Assembly (NCBI RefSeq): GCF_017874215.1
Contig: NZ_JAGGLB010000009.1
Location: 186,001-250,000, forward strand
Reading direction: 5' to 3'
Source: Paenibacillus eucommiae
GTDB lineage: Bacteria > Bacillota > Bacilli > Paenibacillales > NBRC-103111
DNA: 64,000 bases
The translations under genes and the position numbers were made by a program. A model generated the notes under the pieces. The model did not search any database. It had not been told where the DNA came from and saw only the letters and a program-made list of their open reading frames with translations. Below, one piece after another: positions 50,640-59,726 of this stretch (positions are counted from its first letter, which is position 1; each line of letters opens with the position of its first letter).

Positions 50640-51500
50640 ATGGAAAATATATATAAGTCAGAATTAGGCAAACGAGAAGTTCTGGGACAGTACCGAACAA
50701 TACTCGCTAGCTGGCCAGTGGAAAACCACCAATACGAAGTTGAGACAAGTCTTGGACCGACTTTTGTCATAGAATCTGGATCAAAGGACACCCCCCCACT
50801 GATCCTACTGCATGGAAGCGTATCGAACTCTTACACCTGGTACGGCGATGTAGTTTCTCTTTCTAAAACCTACAATGTCTATGCAATCGACATTATTGGA
50901 GAAGCCGGATTATCAGCGGCAAGCCGACCAAGCTACAAAAGTGGTGCATATGCTCTATGGTTGAATGAAACATTACATGCACTTAGATTAAGCACCTGTT
51001 CAATTGTAGCTATGTCATTAGGCGGCTGGATGGCATTGAGTTTCGCCACCACCTATCCGGATAAGGTTGATAAATTGGTTTTGCTTTGTCCCGGAGGGCT
51101 TGCACATGAAAAAGCCAGTTTCCTATGGAAAGCAATTTTTTTCTCACTACTTGGAAAATGGGGTCAGCTGCAAACACTCAAATTAGTGGGTGGTAATATG
51201 TCTTCATCATCGTTATCCGAATTGGGAGAAGGTCTTACATTCGCATCACTTACGTTCAAATATTTCAAACCACGAACGGCAAAAATGCCGCTAATTAGTG
51301 ATCAGTCCCTTTATCAATTAACTATGCCGATTTTAATGCTTTTTGGCGATTCTGATCAATTAATACCTGCAAGTAAGAGTATTAATCGACTTAAACAATT
51401 TGCACAACAAGCCAGGATCGAGCTGCTGCCTGATACGGGACACCTAATTGTCAACCAAGCAGATAGGATACTTAAATTCTTGAACCTTCAGGGCAGTTGA
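50640..51500 (+). CDS. Alpha/beta hydrolase
   Basis: A 286-residue hydrolase. The oxyanion HG motif is in LILLHGSVSNSYTW and the nucleophile elbow in AMSLGGWMAL (Ser of the S-x-G type, with Ala in place of the first Gly). The acid is in MLFGDSDQLIP and the catalytic His in DTGHLIVNQ. No signal peptide. It is an esterase or lactonase-like enzyme of unknown substrate; CarE/YbfK-like proteins share the pattern. GAAAGGCGAG precedes the ATG. It is in an operon with the PadR-DUF4180 regulator, so its substrate or product may be the inducer. Confidence 0.93.
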   Translation: MENIYKSELGKREVLGQYRTILASWPVENHQYEVETSLGPTFVIESGSKDTPPLILLHGSVSNSYTWYGDVVSLSKTYNVYAIDIIGEAGLSAASRPSYKSGAYALWLNETLHALRLSTCSIVAMSLGGWMALSFATTYPDKVDKLVLLCPGGLAHEKASFLWKAIFFSLLGKWGQLQTLKLVGGNMSSSSLSELGEGLTFASLTFKYFKPRTAKMPLISDQSLYQLTMPILMLFGDSDQLIPASKSINRLKQFAQQARIELLPDTGHLIVNQADRILKFLNLQGS

Positions 51501-51519
51501 TATGTTACCGCAAACAATA

Positions 51520-51597
51520 AAACAAAGGGTTTGCCGACATTAGCACCTCCGGCCTAACAGCCGAGAGAAAAACTCAATGTCTGGAAACCCTTTGTTT
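51520..51597. terminator. Long terminator hairpin after the hydrolase gene
   Basis: AAACAAAGGGTTT (51520-51532) pairs with AAACCCTTTGTTT (51585-51597). Inside are ACATT/AATGT and CGGC/GCCG stems, giving a long branched hairpin. Confidence 0.75.
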
Positions 51598-51674
51598 ATA
51601 GGCATTTTCAGCCCTGCTATCAGCCCTCGGCAACTTACCCGGTAACTTAATAGGCTTACCCCGCTTATTGCTGA

Positions 51675-51779
51675 TTAATGTATGCTCTGCTGCTCTTCGT
51701 CGGTAATAAAGTAGGCGTGGACTGCATCGGCCAAATCGCGGATCCAGGCTGTAGGTTCATTCCGCTCCAATTCTCTCGA
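51675..51779 (-). other. 34-codon coding-like fragment, possible gene remnant
   Basis: Between the DUF2269 stop and the hairpin, the minus strand reads SRELERNEPTAWIRDLADAV and HAYFITDEEQQSIH, then stop. The composition is protein-like, but there is no start or ribosome site and an in-frame TAA lies just upstream. It may be the C-terminus of a lost gene. The family was not recognised. Confidence 0.35.
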
Positions 51780-51783
51780 TTAA

Positions 51784-52236
51784 TTAAGGTTTAATAATCA
51801 TAAATACGAATAATACCAGGCCCATTGCCGAAGCTGCATAAAGCATCACATTTGCTCTTGAGAGGTTGGCCCTCTGCTCCTGAGGAAGCTCGCTTTTGCT
51901 TAAGTTCTTGGCATCGAATACCCATTGTGCGACCCGTTTCTGCGCTGGAGCTACGAAGCCGATCACGACGATTTGGATCAGGATATAGAGTATAAGCGAT
52001 CCCAATAACCACAACTGCGTGTAAGAACCGTAGTTGTTCAGCGTGACGAGCAGAATACCTGAGAGCACCGCAATGGATCCCCCGATTTTCGGAAAAAAGT
52101 CCAGCATACGACCCAGCTTCATGGAGTGTCTCAATTGTTCCAACGTTTGGTTGTTCCTAACCAACACGTGTCCAAAAAATGTTGGACCAACACCAATAAT
52201 TGCCGATAATACATGAATCAACACTAACCACTTCAC
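51784..52236 (-). CDS. DUF2269-family membrane protein
   Basis: A 150-residue integral membrane protein with four predicted helices (about 3-22, 48-68, 73-97 and 128-147). The opening WLVLIHVLSAIIGVGPTFFG, with a conserved His, and the central RMLDFFPKIGGSIAVLSGILL segment match DUF2269 proteins, whose role is unknown. A GAGGAGGAAACTG site precedes the ATG. It stands alone, convergent with the hydrolase gene. Confidence 0.88.
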   Translation of the reverse strand: MKWLVLIHVLSAIIGVGPTFFGHVLVRNNQTLEQLRHSMKLGRMLDFFPKIGGSIAVLSGILLVTLNNYGSYTQLWLLGSLILYILIQIVVIGFVAPAQKRVAQWVFDAKNLSKSELPQEQRANLSRANVMLYAASAMGLVLFVFMIIKP

Positions 52237-52372
52237 TACACAGTTTCCTCCTCTCTAGATACTTGATTTGATAACATTAAGAGTACCACCTTGCTTTCAT
52301 GCATTCTATTATCCGAACGTAGCAAAATTGTCCATTACGGGTATACCTTCTCTCCTCACAGACAAAAAAAGA

Positions 52373-52402
52373 AGACAAGCTCTCCCTTAAGAAAGCTTGT
52401 CT
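52373..52402 (-). terminator. Terminator of the STAND-LuxR gene
   Basis: On the minus strand AGACAAGCT, a 12-base loop and AGCTTGTCT are followed by TCTTTTTTTTG. It is 9 bases past the stop. Confidence 0.92.
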
Positions 52403-52410
52403 CCTTGCGA

Positions 52411-54465
52411 TCATTCTGTTTTTTTCAAGTAACTGTTAACCAGTTGCGTTCGATTCCTGACATTCAACTTCCGAAATACTGCTGTCAAATGCTTCTTGAC
52501 CGTTACTTCTGTAATATACAAGTCCGCCGCGATTTCTTGATTTGTATAACCTTTTACCAGCAGAACCACCACTTCTTTTTCCCGTTCGGACAGCATCGGC
52601 ATATCATTATTTTGCTGCTTGGAATGATCTACAAGGCCGAAGGACGCTATCATTTTGTTCAAATAACCCTGCAGCTTGCCGCCCCTCGTATCGAGAACGT
52701 AATATGGCGCAGGAGCGTTACTGTCATAATCGTAATGTGCAACGTTTTTCGCCTGCTCGCACCCCAAGCTAAGGTGGAAATCCTTTAAGAAGGAGAGATC
52801 CGGAGGAGCAGCCACGACATAATCGGAAGAAATAAGCAGTGAGATGAACGTTAGCCCTGCAGTTGTACGCATCGCCACATCCTCAAAATCCGACACATCG
52901 ATCGTTTTCACAAAGTAACCCGCAATATGTTCAATCGGCACCCGGAGTTCCTTTAGCCTATGGTCCGGCAGACTTTGGAAATAAGTAGATGAGAGCGGGT
53001 GAGTTAGCAAGTAGTCAAGCGTTCCTGTATGGATCGGAATGATTGCCGTCAGACCGCATATGGTCCCCTGCTGATCTCTCATTAGCTTAACAATGCCAGG
53101 ATCGAGCTCGTAAAGCTCTTGAAGATGAATATGCTTAACTGAGTATAAACTTTCTTCTTTAGAAATCATATACTCGAACATCTCGCCCGTCTCCGGGTTC
53201 TGGAGAGGAAGGCAAATTTCCTTGGGATTGCTGCGACGATTGTCCAAATACTGCTCTGCCTCCGCCCAATTGGATGGACTGAGCGGCTCCATGAGATATG
53301 GAGTCAATTTCTGATAACAGAAATTGCGGACAACATGATCGCCGATATAATAGTACCATTCGACGCCTTCCCAAGCGATCGTCTTTCTCTTGGACTGGTT
53401 GGTCATCCTGCTGTAGTAATACATAATGCAGCGCTTCCATAACCAGTCATAATGTTCCGGCTGGCGCAAACGCAGCTCATAGCCGATGGCATCCCGCATC
53501 AAATCATGAAGGATCCAACCCCGATCCACTCTCCGAATGAAGGAAAGTCCGATCAGCCATTGGAATAAATCCGTCTTTACCTCCTGATCCAATACATAGG
53601 AGAGCAGCTCCTGGTTAAAATGCCGAAGAACAGCTACGGTCTCTACGAGCTCCCTAAGATTGTCATCCGGAACCTCTTTTAGCCAAATGCTCACGATATG
53701 TTCGAACACTTCGGTTCCATCCACCAATTCCAAGCCCTGAATGTTCTGAACCATCGTCGTCGAGACGATCAAGGACAACGTGAGCGGATGTCCTCTCGTT
53801 TTCATCCAAATCTGTTTGATCATCGGCTCCTGAGAAATACCCGAGCGCTCCAGATATTCCTTAACGGAAAAGTAATCCAGATCCCCAACGGGCATCCGGT
53901 GTATCCAATAGCGCCATGCCGGAGAACTGAGCCATATGCCTTGCAAGGGGAATCTTCCCGCAATGAGAATCAGGATTTCCGGGTACAATTGAGGGAGAAA
54001 TGCCTCTCTCAGCCAGAGCTCCATATCACCCATGTCCTCGAATGTGTCTAATGCGAGGACATGCTTCTGATTCACCGCCTTTTCCCTCAGGATGTCAAGA
54101 CATAGCTCTAGAAGCGCCTGCGGATCGGTAATCTGCTGCAGCTTCTCCATCGGATAGCCGAGCATACGCAACAATTGCGTGCAAAAGTCCTGCGGTGTAT
54201 GAGAGAACCCGCGGCTGTCCATCAACAAAAAGGCGGCATTCACATTCACCGCCAGCCGGCGGAACTCATCGATTAAATAGCTTTTTCCTACGCCGCCGGT
54301 ACCATAGAGATTCAAGATCCGACCCTGTTGTCCCCCGACTGTCAGTTGCTGTATGAAATACTGAATTTCGATATCCCGTCCTACCAAATAATGCCGTTCC
54401 AGCTGGTCAATCCGGGCAGCTATGCGTTCCTCGGAACCGCCCGCCTTCACCTTGTCATCATGCAT
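52411..54465 (-). CDS. STAND ATPase LuxR-type regulator
   Basis: A 684-residue regulator. A P-loop NTPase region (Walker A LYGTGGVGKSYLIDEF at about 52-67, Walker B-like HVLALDTFEDM near 140) and a winged/helical arm region (about 280-400) are followed by an unassigned sensory region. The C-terminal LuxR helix-turn-helix (LSEREKEVVVLLVKGYTNQEIAADLYITEVTVKKHL, read as two parts) ends at 684. The MalT-like plan implies ligand- and ATP-dependent activation. It is shorter than MalT (about 900 residues), with few visible TPRs. No target gene is certain; the methyltransferase-TPR gene is just upstream in the same direction. Confidence 0.92.
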   Translation of the reverse strand: MHDDKVKAGGSEERIAARIDQLERHYLVGRDIEIQYFIQQLTVGGQQGRILNLYGTGGVGKSYLIDEFRRLAVNVNAAFLLMDSRGFSHTPQDFCTQLLRMLGYPMEKLQQITDPQALLELCLDILREKAVNQKHVLALDTFEDMGDMELWLREAFLPQLYPEILILIAGRFPLQGIWLSSPAWRYWIHRMPVGDLDYFSVKEYLERSGISQEPMIKQIWMKTRGHPLTLSLIVSTTMVQNIQGLELVDGTEVFEHIVSIWLKEVPDDNLRELVETVAVLRHFNQELLSYVLDQEVKTDLFQWLIGLSFIRRVDRGWILHDLMRDAIGYELRLRQPEHYDWLWKRCIMYYYSRMTNQSKRKTIAWEGVEWYYYIGDHVVRNFCYQKLTPYLMEPLSPSNWAEAEQYLDNRRSNPKEICLPLQNPETGEMFEYMISKEESLYSVKHIHLQELYELDPGIVKLMRDQQGTICGLTAIIPIHTGTLDYLLTHPLSSTYFQSLPDHRLKELRVPIEHIAGYFVKTIDVSDFEDVAMRTTAGLTFISLLISSDYVVAAPPDLSFLKDFHLSLGCEQAKNVAHYDYDSNAPAPYYVLDTRGGKLQGYLNKMIASFGLVDHSKQQNNDMPMLSEREKEVVVLLVKGYTNQEIAADLYITEVTVKKHLTAVFRKLNVRNRTQLVNSYLKKTE

Positions 54466-54651
54466 AGGATATTACCTACCTTCGAATTACATCATCATAA
54501 AAAATTCGGGACGAGTACGTTACAGCAAAGTAGGTGCTTTAGCCTTTAGGTAAATTATATATTACACTCTATTGTGCAAGCCAGTACTTCTTTTCTGATC
54601 TCGTTTACTGATGTAATCTTTGTATGCTCTGTGAAATCCAATTTTTCTCGA

Positions 54652-56208
54652 TTAACTAAACTCAAATTTGTTTAACAATTCCAACGCCTCTTCATGATCA
54701 GGCTCAAGCTCTAATAATTTTCTTAAGTAACTGCATGCCTCTTCGTCTAATTCTAATTCGAAACAACAAATGGCTAGACAATAAAATACGGTTACTACGA
54801 TCTCATCTTGGTCTTCATGTACCGATATTTCCAAAAAACGTTTGGAATCTTCGTACAGTCCCATCTCAAACAGTATCAATCCACAATCAAGCGCTAGATC
54901 ATACCGCTGCTCCATTACGTAGTAAGATGACCACATTAGCTGTATGCCTCTCAGAATATCCTGCTTTTCTTCGTCGTTTGCATCTGATAACAAACTAGAG
55001 ATTTGCGTCGTACTCTGAATGAAAAATTCCGCATCATATCCACCCAAACGCCAAAAACTTAATATTTGCTGTAATCCCATGCTTGTTATATGGCGATCTA
55101 CCCATTCCTTCATACTAAAAAATTCGTCCGGACCAAAGCGTTCAAAACATCGGCGATAAGCTAATCTTGTATTCGCATAGTCCATAGGATTATCCATATT
55201 AAGCATGCAGCCAACATTTATATTTGTATAATGATGCGGCGGATATAACGCCGCGGCTCCTCTTTGTTCGAAAACATGCTGGATCGCATGGTAATTTGCG
55301 GTTAAAGAAAAGCTTCCATGCAGGATCAACTCTGGTGGTTGTGCAAATTTCCAGCTATCCAGCAAGTGATCTCCTTTGTCTGCAGTTATTAAGAGGAATC
55401 CCGCCTGAGACAACTGGTTTAAACGCTCTAAACAAGCTATTCCAGCGGCCGGAAATAAAATATGTGAATCTTCTAATTGTTCCTGATAAACGGCAATGAC
55501 GTCCCGGTAAGGATAGTCTGCTTGTTCATATTCAGGCGCCCGTCGATATTCATAGTGTAAAGATATTTGATCTAACCATTCTGATGGTTTAAGTGAATCA
55601 TGATGTTCCGGATATTCGACAAAAACATCTGCTTCATAAATTTGCCCATCACCAACATAAATCAACTCTTGTGGAATGCTATCAAAAATGTAGTTGGCAA
55701 CAATGATTACCGGTTGTTTTAAATCTCCTTCTCTAATCGTTGTGCCTGATACAACGAGGTTCAGAACCGTATCCTGAACAGCATCAAATCGCGCAAAATC
55801 CAGCAATCCCTCTGCAATAAAAGATTGCAGCGCGGGATGTTCCTTCCAGGCCAAAACATTGTCCATCGCCAAATCCGTCATGATATAGCGCAGCGAAGGC
55901 AGTGAAATCCCCGCATAGTCTCTCAACTGGCAAAGCTCATGTAACACATGATAAGCAAACCGTCCCGCTCCTGCTCCAAGCTCCACAATGATAACAGGCT
56001 CTGAACAATGTTCCTTATTCGCCCGATCTTGAAGAAACCCAAATATCATTTCTGCATATGAAGCAGCGATCATCGGATTACTCGTTATGTATTGAGGAAC
56101 TTGGTCATTGTTCCATGCCTTCATTCCTTTTTCTTCATAATACTTCCGCTGAATATTCCATATAGGTGCTTCACTAAAACGGTAACGTTGTTTTCTTTGA
56201 ATTGTCAT
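54652..56208 (-). CDS. MidA-like SAM-dependent methyltransferase with C-terminal TPRs
   Basis: A 518-residue cytosolic protein. The SAM-binding glycine motif is in VIIVELGAGAGRFAYHVL (about 73-90), with RYIMTDLAMDN as the acidic post-motif and IVANYIFDSIPQELIYV as motif IV. This layout fits the MidA/NDUFAF7-like family (PF02636), which methylates protein arginine. After about residue 410 two or three TPR-like helices appear (ALDCGLILFEMGLYEDSKRF, then CFELELDEEACSYLRKLLEL). The fusion of such an enzyme to TPRs is uncommon. The protein target is unknown. It is divergent from fusion 2. Confidence 0.82.
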   Translation of the reverse strand: MTIQRKQRYRFSEAPIWNIQRKYYEEKGMKAWNNDQVPQYITSNPMIAASYAEMIFGFLQDRANKEHCSEPVIIVELGAGAGRFAYHVLHELCQLRDYAGISLPSLRYIMTDLAMDNVLAWKEHPALQSFIAEGLLDFARFDAVQDTVLNLVVSGTTIREGDLKQPVIIVANYIFDSIPQELIYVGDGQIYEADVFVEYPEHHDSLKPSEWLDQISLHYEYRRAPEYEQADYPYRDVIAVYQEQLEDSHILFPAAGIACLERLNQLSQAGFLLITADKGDHLLDSWKFAQPPELILHGSFSLTANYHAIQHVFEQRGAAALYPPHHYTNINVGCMLNMDNPMDYANTRLAYRRCFERFGPDEFFSMKEWVDRHITSMGLQQILSFWRLGGYDAEFFIQSTTQISSLLSDANDEEKQDILRGIQLMWSSYYVMEQRYDLALDCGLILFEMGLYEDSKRFLEISVHEDQDEIVVTVFYCLAICCFELELDEEACSYLRKLLELEPDHEEALELLNKFEFS

Positions 56209-56491
56209 TTATCCTTATCCTACCCTCTGAACTTTATACGATACCTATTATCTTACATCAATAGCAACCTTTTTACGATCAATGCCTATCGAATTTTCCG
56301 TAATTGAGGGGATAATAAATTCTAAACGGCATGTAATTATGGTATATTTGAGACATCTTATCGGAATGGCTTCGAGTATTAAAGGCGCTGTACATACCAT
56401 TCCACACTCTCACCGGCTGTCATTAACTCAAAGGTGATCGAGTAGATTCCAAGTCGTTATTCCGGCAATTATTTGGAAAGGGGGGACTAAC
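56209..56491. other. Divergent intergenic region, methyltransferase / fusion 2
   Basis: About 280 bases with no gene. GGAAAGGGGGG at 56475-56485 is the ribosome site for the fusion 2 start. No Fur box was seen upstream of fusion 2 here; its Fur box is internal. Confidence 0.5.
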
Positions 56492-58468
56492 CTGGACTGG
56501 GAGAGTCAGACCATACTATGGAATTATACGTTCATCCGGACGATGGATATACGGTATTTAACATTACGGGGAGAAGAAGAGCTTCGGGAATATCGTCTGC
56601 CGGTCAGTGGGTTCATTTATGTAGTAAGTGGTCATGCCACGATAAATCTCGACCTAACAGCCTATAGGGTCAAGCCGCAGCAATTATTGCACGGGGGCAA
56701 GGGCATGCACTTGGCTATCGTACCCAATGATGAGCTTTTCGCTTATTATTTGATTCTATATAAGGCTTCGTTGAGCTCTCCTCACAATCGTTATATGCGG
56801 CGCTTGTATGAAGCAACCGCCCCGTTTGAAACCCAGTACAGTTGCTCCTTATCATCCGCTCCGCTGCTACAAGGTTATCTCACGGACATGATCCATCACT
56901 GGCAGCAAGCAATGCCGCTGGACAAGCTGCGTGTCAAGGCGCTGTTCTATCAATTTATTTATGAACTGATGAGGATGGTGACAGAGCAAGAAGTTTCAGG
57001 TAATCACCCTGATCTGGTTGGTCAGACCGTACGCTATTTGCAGGAGCATTACCGGGATTCCGTGACCATGGACGATTTGGTTGCGATGCTGAATTGCAGC
57101 CCCACACATTTGTCCCGCTTGTTCAAACAACGGATGGGAACCAGTCCGATCCATTACCACATTCGAATACGCATGGAGCATGCCAAGAAGCTGTTGTTGG
57201 ACAGTGAAGCAAGCTTAAAGGACATAGCAGCAAGTGTAGGCTATTCCGATGTGTTTTATTTTAGCCGGATGTTCAAAAAGCATACCGATTTTTCGCCCTT
57301 GCACTTTCGCAACCAGTTTGCCGGAACGGAGCTTGTACCGTATTCTCCATTAAATAAGGTAGCATCTGCTATGGATAGCGAAAAACTCTCTTGCTATATT
57401 GATAATAATAATTATTATCAATACAAAAAGGGAGAGAAACAAGCAATGAAGATGTATGCAAAACCGTCATTCCTGACGATGTCTATTCTGCTGAGCCTGG
57501 CACTTGTGTTGAGCGCTTGCCAGCCGGCCGCGACAAATACAACGATGAGCAGCGGAAACACTGCAAAATCAGCAACCGTACAACCCACACAGACGCCAGT
57601 GGAAGCTTCCGCCTCTGAGAGCACAACAAAAGTTACACCGGCAACCCGAATGTACAAGCATATCGATGGTGAAACAGAAATTCCGACGAATCCGAAGCGG
57701 ATATTCACGGACCTAAAGGTAGGACAATTAATGGCATTAGGCGTGAAGCCAGTTGGCAGCGCAACCTGGCCGCTGCGGGCAGGCTTTATAGATACAACAG
57801 GTATAGAGGACCTGGGGGCATTTCCACTCAACCTGGAGAAGCTTACTTCCCTCGAGCCTGATTTAATTATTCTGACGGAGGCTTGGCGTGATGGCGGAGG
57901 ATACGAGGCTTTTAGCAAAATTGCTCCGACCATCGTCATTCCCAACTACGGCGAAGATATGTCTAGTGAATTGCTGATGTTTGGAGAGATGTTGGGCAGG
58001 GAGAAGGAAGCGAAGCAATGGTTATCTGAATTCGAGGCCAAAGCAGCGAAATCCAGGGAGAAGGTCAACGCTGTTATTAGGGAAGGAGAAACTTTCTCCA
58101 TACTGAATGTTCGGGCAGACAATTTCTATATATATGGAAATGATAATATGGGCGGCGGTATTATTTATTCGATTCTGGGCTTAAAGCCGCAAGATAAAGT
58201 CAAGCAGGATGTCATCCAAGGAGAGGTATGGGAGGTATCGGCCGAGGTCATCCCCGAATATATTGGCGATCATTTATTTATCGCATCCAATAAAAGTGCG
58301 GAGGAAGCACTGAAAAATAACCAGAAGATTTGGGCGAATACCCGCGCTGTGCAGAACAATAACGTATACGCGATAGACTTTGATCAATTTTTGCCCTCTG
58401 ACCCTATCAGCACCTCCCATCAATTGGACATCATTACGGACCTGTTGGTAAAGAAACATGCAAAGTAA
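56492..58468 (+). CDS. AraC regulator fused in frame to a siderophore-binding lipoprotein (fusion 2), probable CTG start
   Basis: An open frame of about 658 residues with the same plan as fusion 1: AraC sensing region, double HTH (TMDDLVAMLNCSPTHLSRLF and LKDIAASVGYSDVFYFSRMF), then a linker encoded by a Fur box (YIDNNNYYQY), a lipoprotein signal (MKMYAKPSFLTMSILLSLAL, lipobox LSAC) and an iron-siderophore SBP (PKRIFTDLKVGQLMALGVKPVG). The first ATG (56543) has no ribosome site and would cut the N-terminus. The CTG at 56492 lies 6 bases after GGAAAGGGGGG, and the added residues (LDWESQTILWNYTFIRT) align with fusion 1. The stop is followed by a strong hairpin. Retaining the frame in two diverged copies suggests that the fusion is functional. 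Confidence 0.84.
   Translation: MDWESQTILWNYTFIRTMDIRYLTLRGEEELREYRLPVSGFIYVVSGHATINLDLTAYRVKPQQLLHGGKGMHLAIVPNDELFAYYLILYKASLSSPHNRYMRRLYEATAPFETQYSCSLSSAPLLQGYLTDMIHHWQQAMPLDKLRVKALFYQFIYELMRMVTEQEVSGNHPDLVGQTVRYLQEHYRDSVTMDDLVAMLNCSPTHLSRLFKQRMGTSPIHYHIRIRMEHAKKLLLDSEASLKDIAASVGYSDVFYFSRMFKKHTDFSPLHFRNQFAGTELVPYSPLNKVASAMDSEKLSCYIDNNNYYQYKKGEKQAMKMYAKPSFLTMSILLSLALVLSACQPAATNTTMSSGNTAKSATVQPTQTPVEASASESTTKVTPATRMYKHIDGETEIPTNPKRIFTDLKVGQLMALGVKPVGSATWPLRAGFIDTTGIEDLGAFPLNLEKLTSLEPDLIILTEAWRDGGGYEAFSKIAPTIVIPNYGEDMSSELLMFGEMLGREKEAKQWLSEFEAKAAKSREKVNAVIREGETFSILNVRADNFYIYGNDNMGGGIIYSILGLKPQDKVKQDVIQGEVWEVSAEVIPEYIGDHLFIASNKSAEEALKNNQKIWANTRAVQNNNVYAIDFDQFLPSDPISTSHQLDIITDLLVKKHAK
57399..57421. 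promoter_or_regulatory. Fur box inside the fusion 2 ORF
   Basis: TTGATAATAAT-A-ATTATTATCAA is a perfect 11-1-11 palindrome matching the Fur consensus. It lies 24 bases upstream of the internal lipoprotein ATG (57446). TATATT just before it (57395-57400) may be a -10 element. Confidence 0.93.
57446..58468 (+). CDS. Siderophore-binding lipoprotein from an internal start of fusion 2
   Basis: ATG at 57446, 9 bases after GGGAGAG, begins a full lipoprotein signal peptide (lipobox LSAC). It would give a 340-residue FeuA/FepB-like SBP with the SLEPDLIILTEAW and KIAPTIVIPNYGEDM segments. The Fur box 24 bases upstream predicts induction under iron limitation. It has a Ser/Thr-rich tether (PTQTPVEASASES). 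There are no permease genes beside it. Confidence 0.82.
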   Translation: MKMYAKPSFLTMSILLSLALVLSACQPAATNTTMSSGNTAKSATVQPTQTPVEASASESTTKVTPATRMYKHIDGETEIPTNPKRIFTDLKVGQLMALGVKPVGSATWPLRAGFIDTTGIEDLGAFPLNLEKLTSLEPDLIILTEAWRDGGGYEAFSKIAPTIVIPNYGEDMSSELLMFGEMLGREKEAKQWLSEFEAKAAKSREKVNAVIREGETFSILNVRADNFYIYGNDNMGGGIIYSILGLKPQDKVKQDVIQGEVWEVSAEVIPEYIGDHLFIASNKSAEEALKNNQKIWANTRAVQNNNVYAIDFDQFLPSDPISTSHQLDIITDLLVKKHAK

Positions 58469-58497
58469 TAAATAACGCCGACGCCAGGCGTACTCAC

Positions 58498-58531
58498 AAG
58501 AAGAGCCAACGCTCAAGCGTTGGCTCTTCTT
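58498..58531. terminator. Bidirectional terminator
   Basis: AAGAAGAGCCAACGCT (58498-58513) pairs perfectly with AGCGTTGGCTCTTCTT (58516-58531). It sits between the convergent fusion 2 and the SBP gene. Confidence 0.92.
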
Positions 58532-58544
58532 GCTTGAAATCGAA

Positions 58545-59639
58545 TTATTTACTAACGGTCAACAATTGTACGATATCATCCATTTTCATGCCTTCTGCGA
58601 TTGGGCCGCTCAGCATCCAGTGTCGTGCTGATAATTTATATACTTGATTCTGCTTTACAGCAGGAATCGTTTTCCAAATATTCATTTGCTCCACAGATGT
58701 CACAGTGTCCATCGCTTTTTGAAAATCTGTTTCTAGTTGCAGTGAACCTCCAGCCGTGACGAACAAATAATCCGCATTCAACTCTGGAAGCTTCTCCAAT
58801 GACAAACTAATGCCCCATTCATCCTTTGTTGTTTTCTGCAAATCCTGGATGCTTGCTGCCGGCGACAAACCCAGATCGTCGTATAAGACACTTACGTATT
58901 CAAAACCCGGAAAAAACAATTGGACTTCCTTCTCCGAAGGCCGGATGACGCCAACCGTTTTGTTATTGCCAATTTTCTGAATTATCGTTTCACGCGCTTG
59001 TTTCAGTTTGTCATCATATGCTTGTATAACTGAATTTACCTTCTCTTCCCGGTCTAACGCTTTGCCAATCTCGGTGATCGATGCTTTCCAATCATCACGG
59101 TTATAGGCTAAGGTTGGGGCAATTTGTGAAAGCTTTTCAAACACCGCCTGATCAGCATAACCGTTAGATGTTAGAATTAAATCAGGCTGTGCGGCAAGAA
59201 TGGCTTCGTAATTAATACCGCCTGCTGAATACAGCATAGGAATTTTCTGTTCCTGCAGCCTCTTGTACAGATAATGCCCTTCCATACCGTCAGCAAGCAC
59301 CAATGGAACTTCAAGCGACAGCAGCATGTCCTCTAACCCTATACTGACAATGCGTTTAGGTTGGGCAGCAATTGTCGTCTCCCCATACACATGTTTTATT
59401 AGCTTGGTTGCACTTGCTTCAGGAGTGGCAGTTGCTGTTGCGATTTCCGTTTGTACAGGCTCGCTTGTCTGCGCTTGGGCCACTTCCTGGGTTGCGGAAG
59501 GCTGCACATTTTGATTCTCCTTGCTGCCACATGCTGCTAACACAATGGCAAGAAATAGCAGAACCAAGCCTAATGCAGCCTTCCCCATTTGATTGCTTTT
59601 ACCTCTTTCATTACTGTTGGCTCTGTCTTTTGATTGCAT
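58545..59639 (-). CDS. Iron-siderophore substrate-binding lipoprotein
   Basis: A 364-residue lipoprotein. A basic N-terminus of about 17 residues is followed by a hydrophobic stretch and the lipobox VLAAC (near residue 36). The TroA/FepB fold follows (KRIVSIGLEDMLLSLEVPLV; AAQPDLILTSNGY; KLSQIAPTLAYNRDDWKAS). GGAGGG is 6 bases before the ATG. It is 87 bases downstream of the Btr-like regulator gene, with a perfect Fur-box palindrome in the gap. It should be induced by iron limitation and by the regulator's siderophore signal. The partner permease is not in the window. Confidence 0.94.
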   Translation of the reverse strand: MQSKDRANSNERGKSNQMGKAALGLVLLFLAIVLAACGSKENQNVQPSATQEVAQAQTSEPVQTEIATATATPEASATKLIKHVYGETTIAAQPKRIVSIGLEDMLLSLEVPLVLADGMEGHYLYKRLQEQKIPMLYSAGGINYEAILAAQPDLILTSNGYADQAVFEKLSQIAPTLAYNRDDWKASITEIGKALDREEKVNSVIQAYDDKLKQARETIIQKIGNNKTVGVIRPSEKEVQLFFPGFEYVSVLYDDLGLSPAASIQDLQKTTKDEWGISLSLEKLPELNADYLFVTAGGSLQLETDFQKAMDTVTSVEQMNIWKTIPAVKQNQVYKLSARHWMLSGPIAEGMKMDDIVQLLTVSK

Positions 59640-59653
59640 GCTTAACCCTCCGT

Positions 59654-59676
59654 TTGATATTGATAATCAATATCAA
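59654..59676. promoter_or_regulatory. Fur box upstream of the SBP gene
   Basis: TTGATATTGAT-A-ATCAATATCAA is a perfect 11-1-11 palindrome, 14 bases upstream of the SBP start and therefore overlapping its promoter region. Confidence 0.9.
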
Positions 59677-59726
59677 CAAAGTATAAGACATCCCCTCTGT
59701 TTTGTGAATACACACATGTGCTTATT

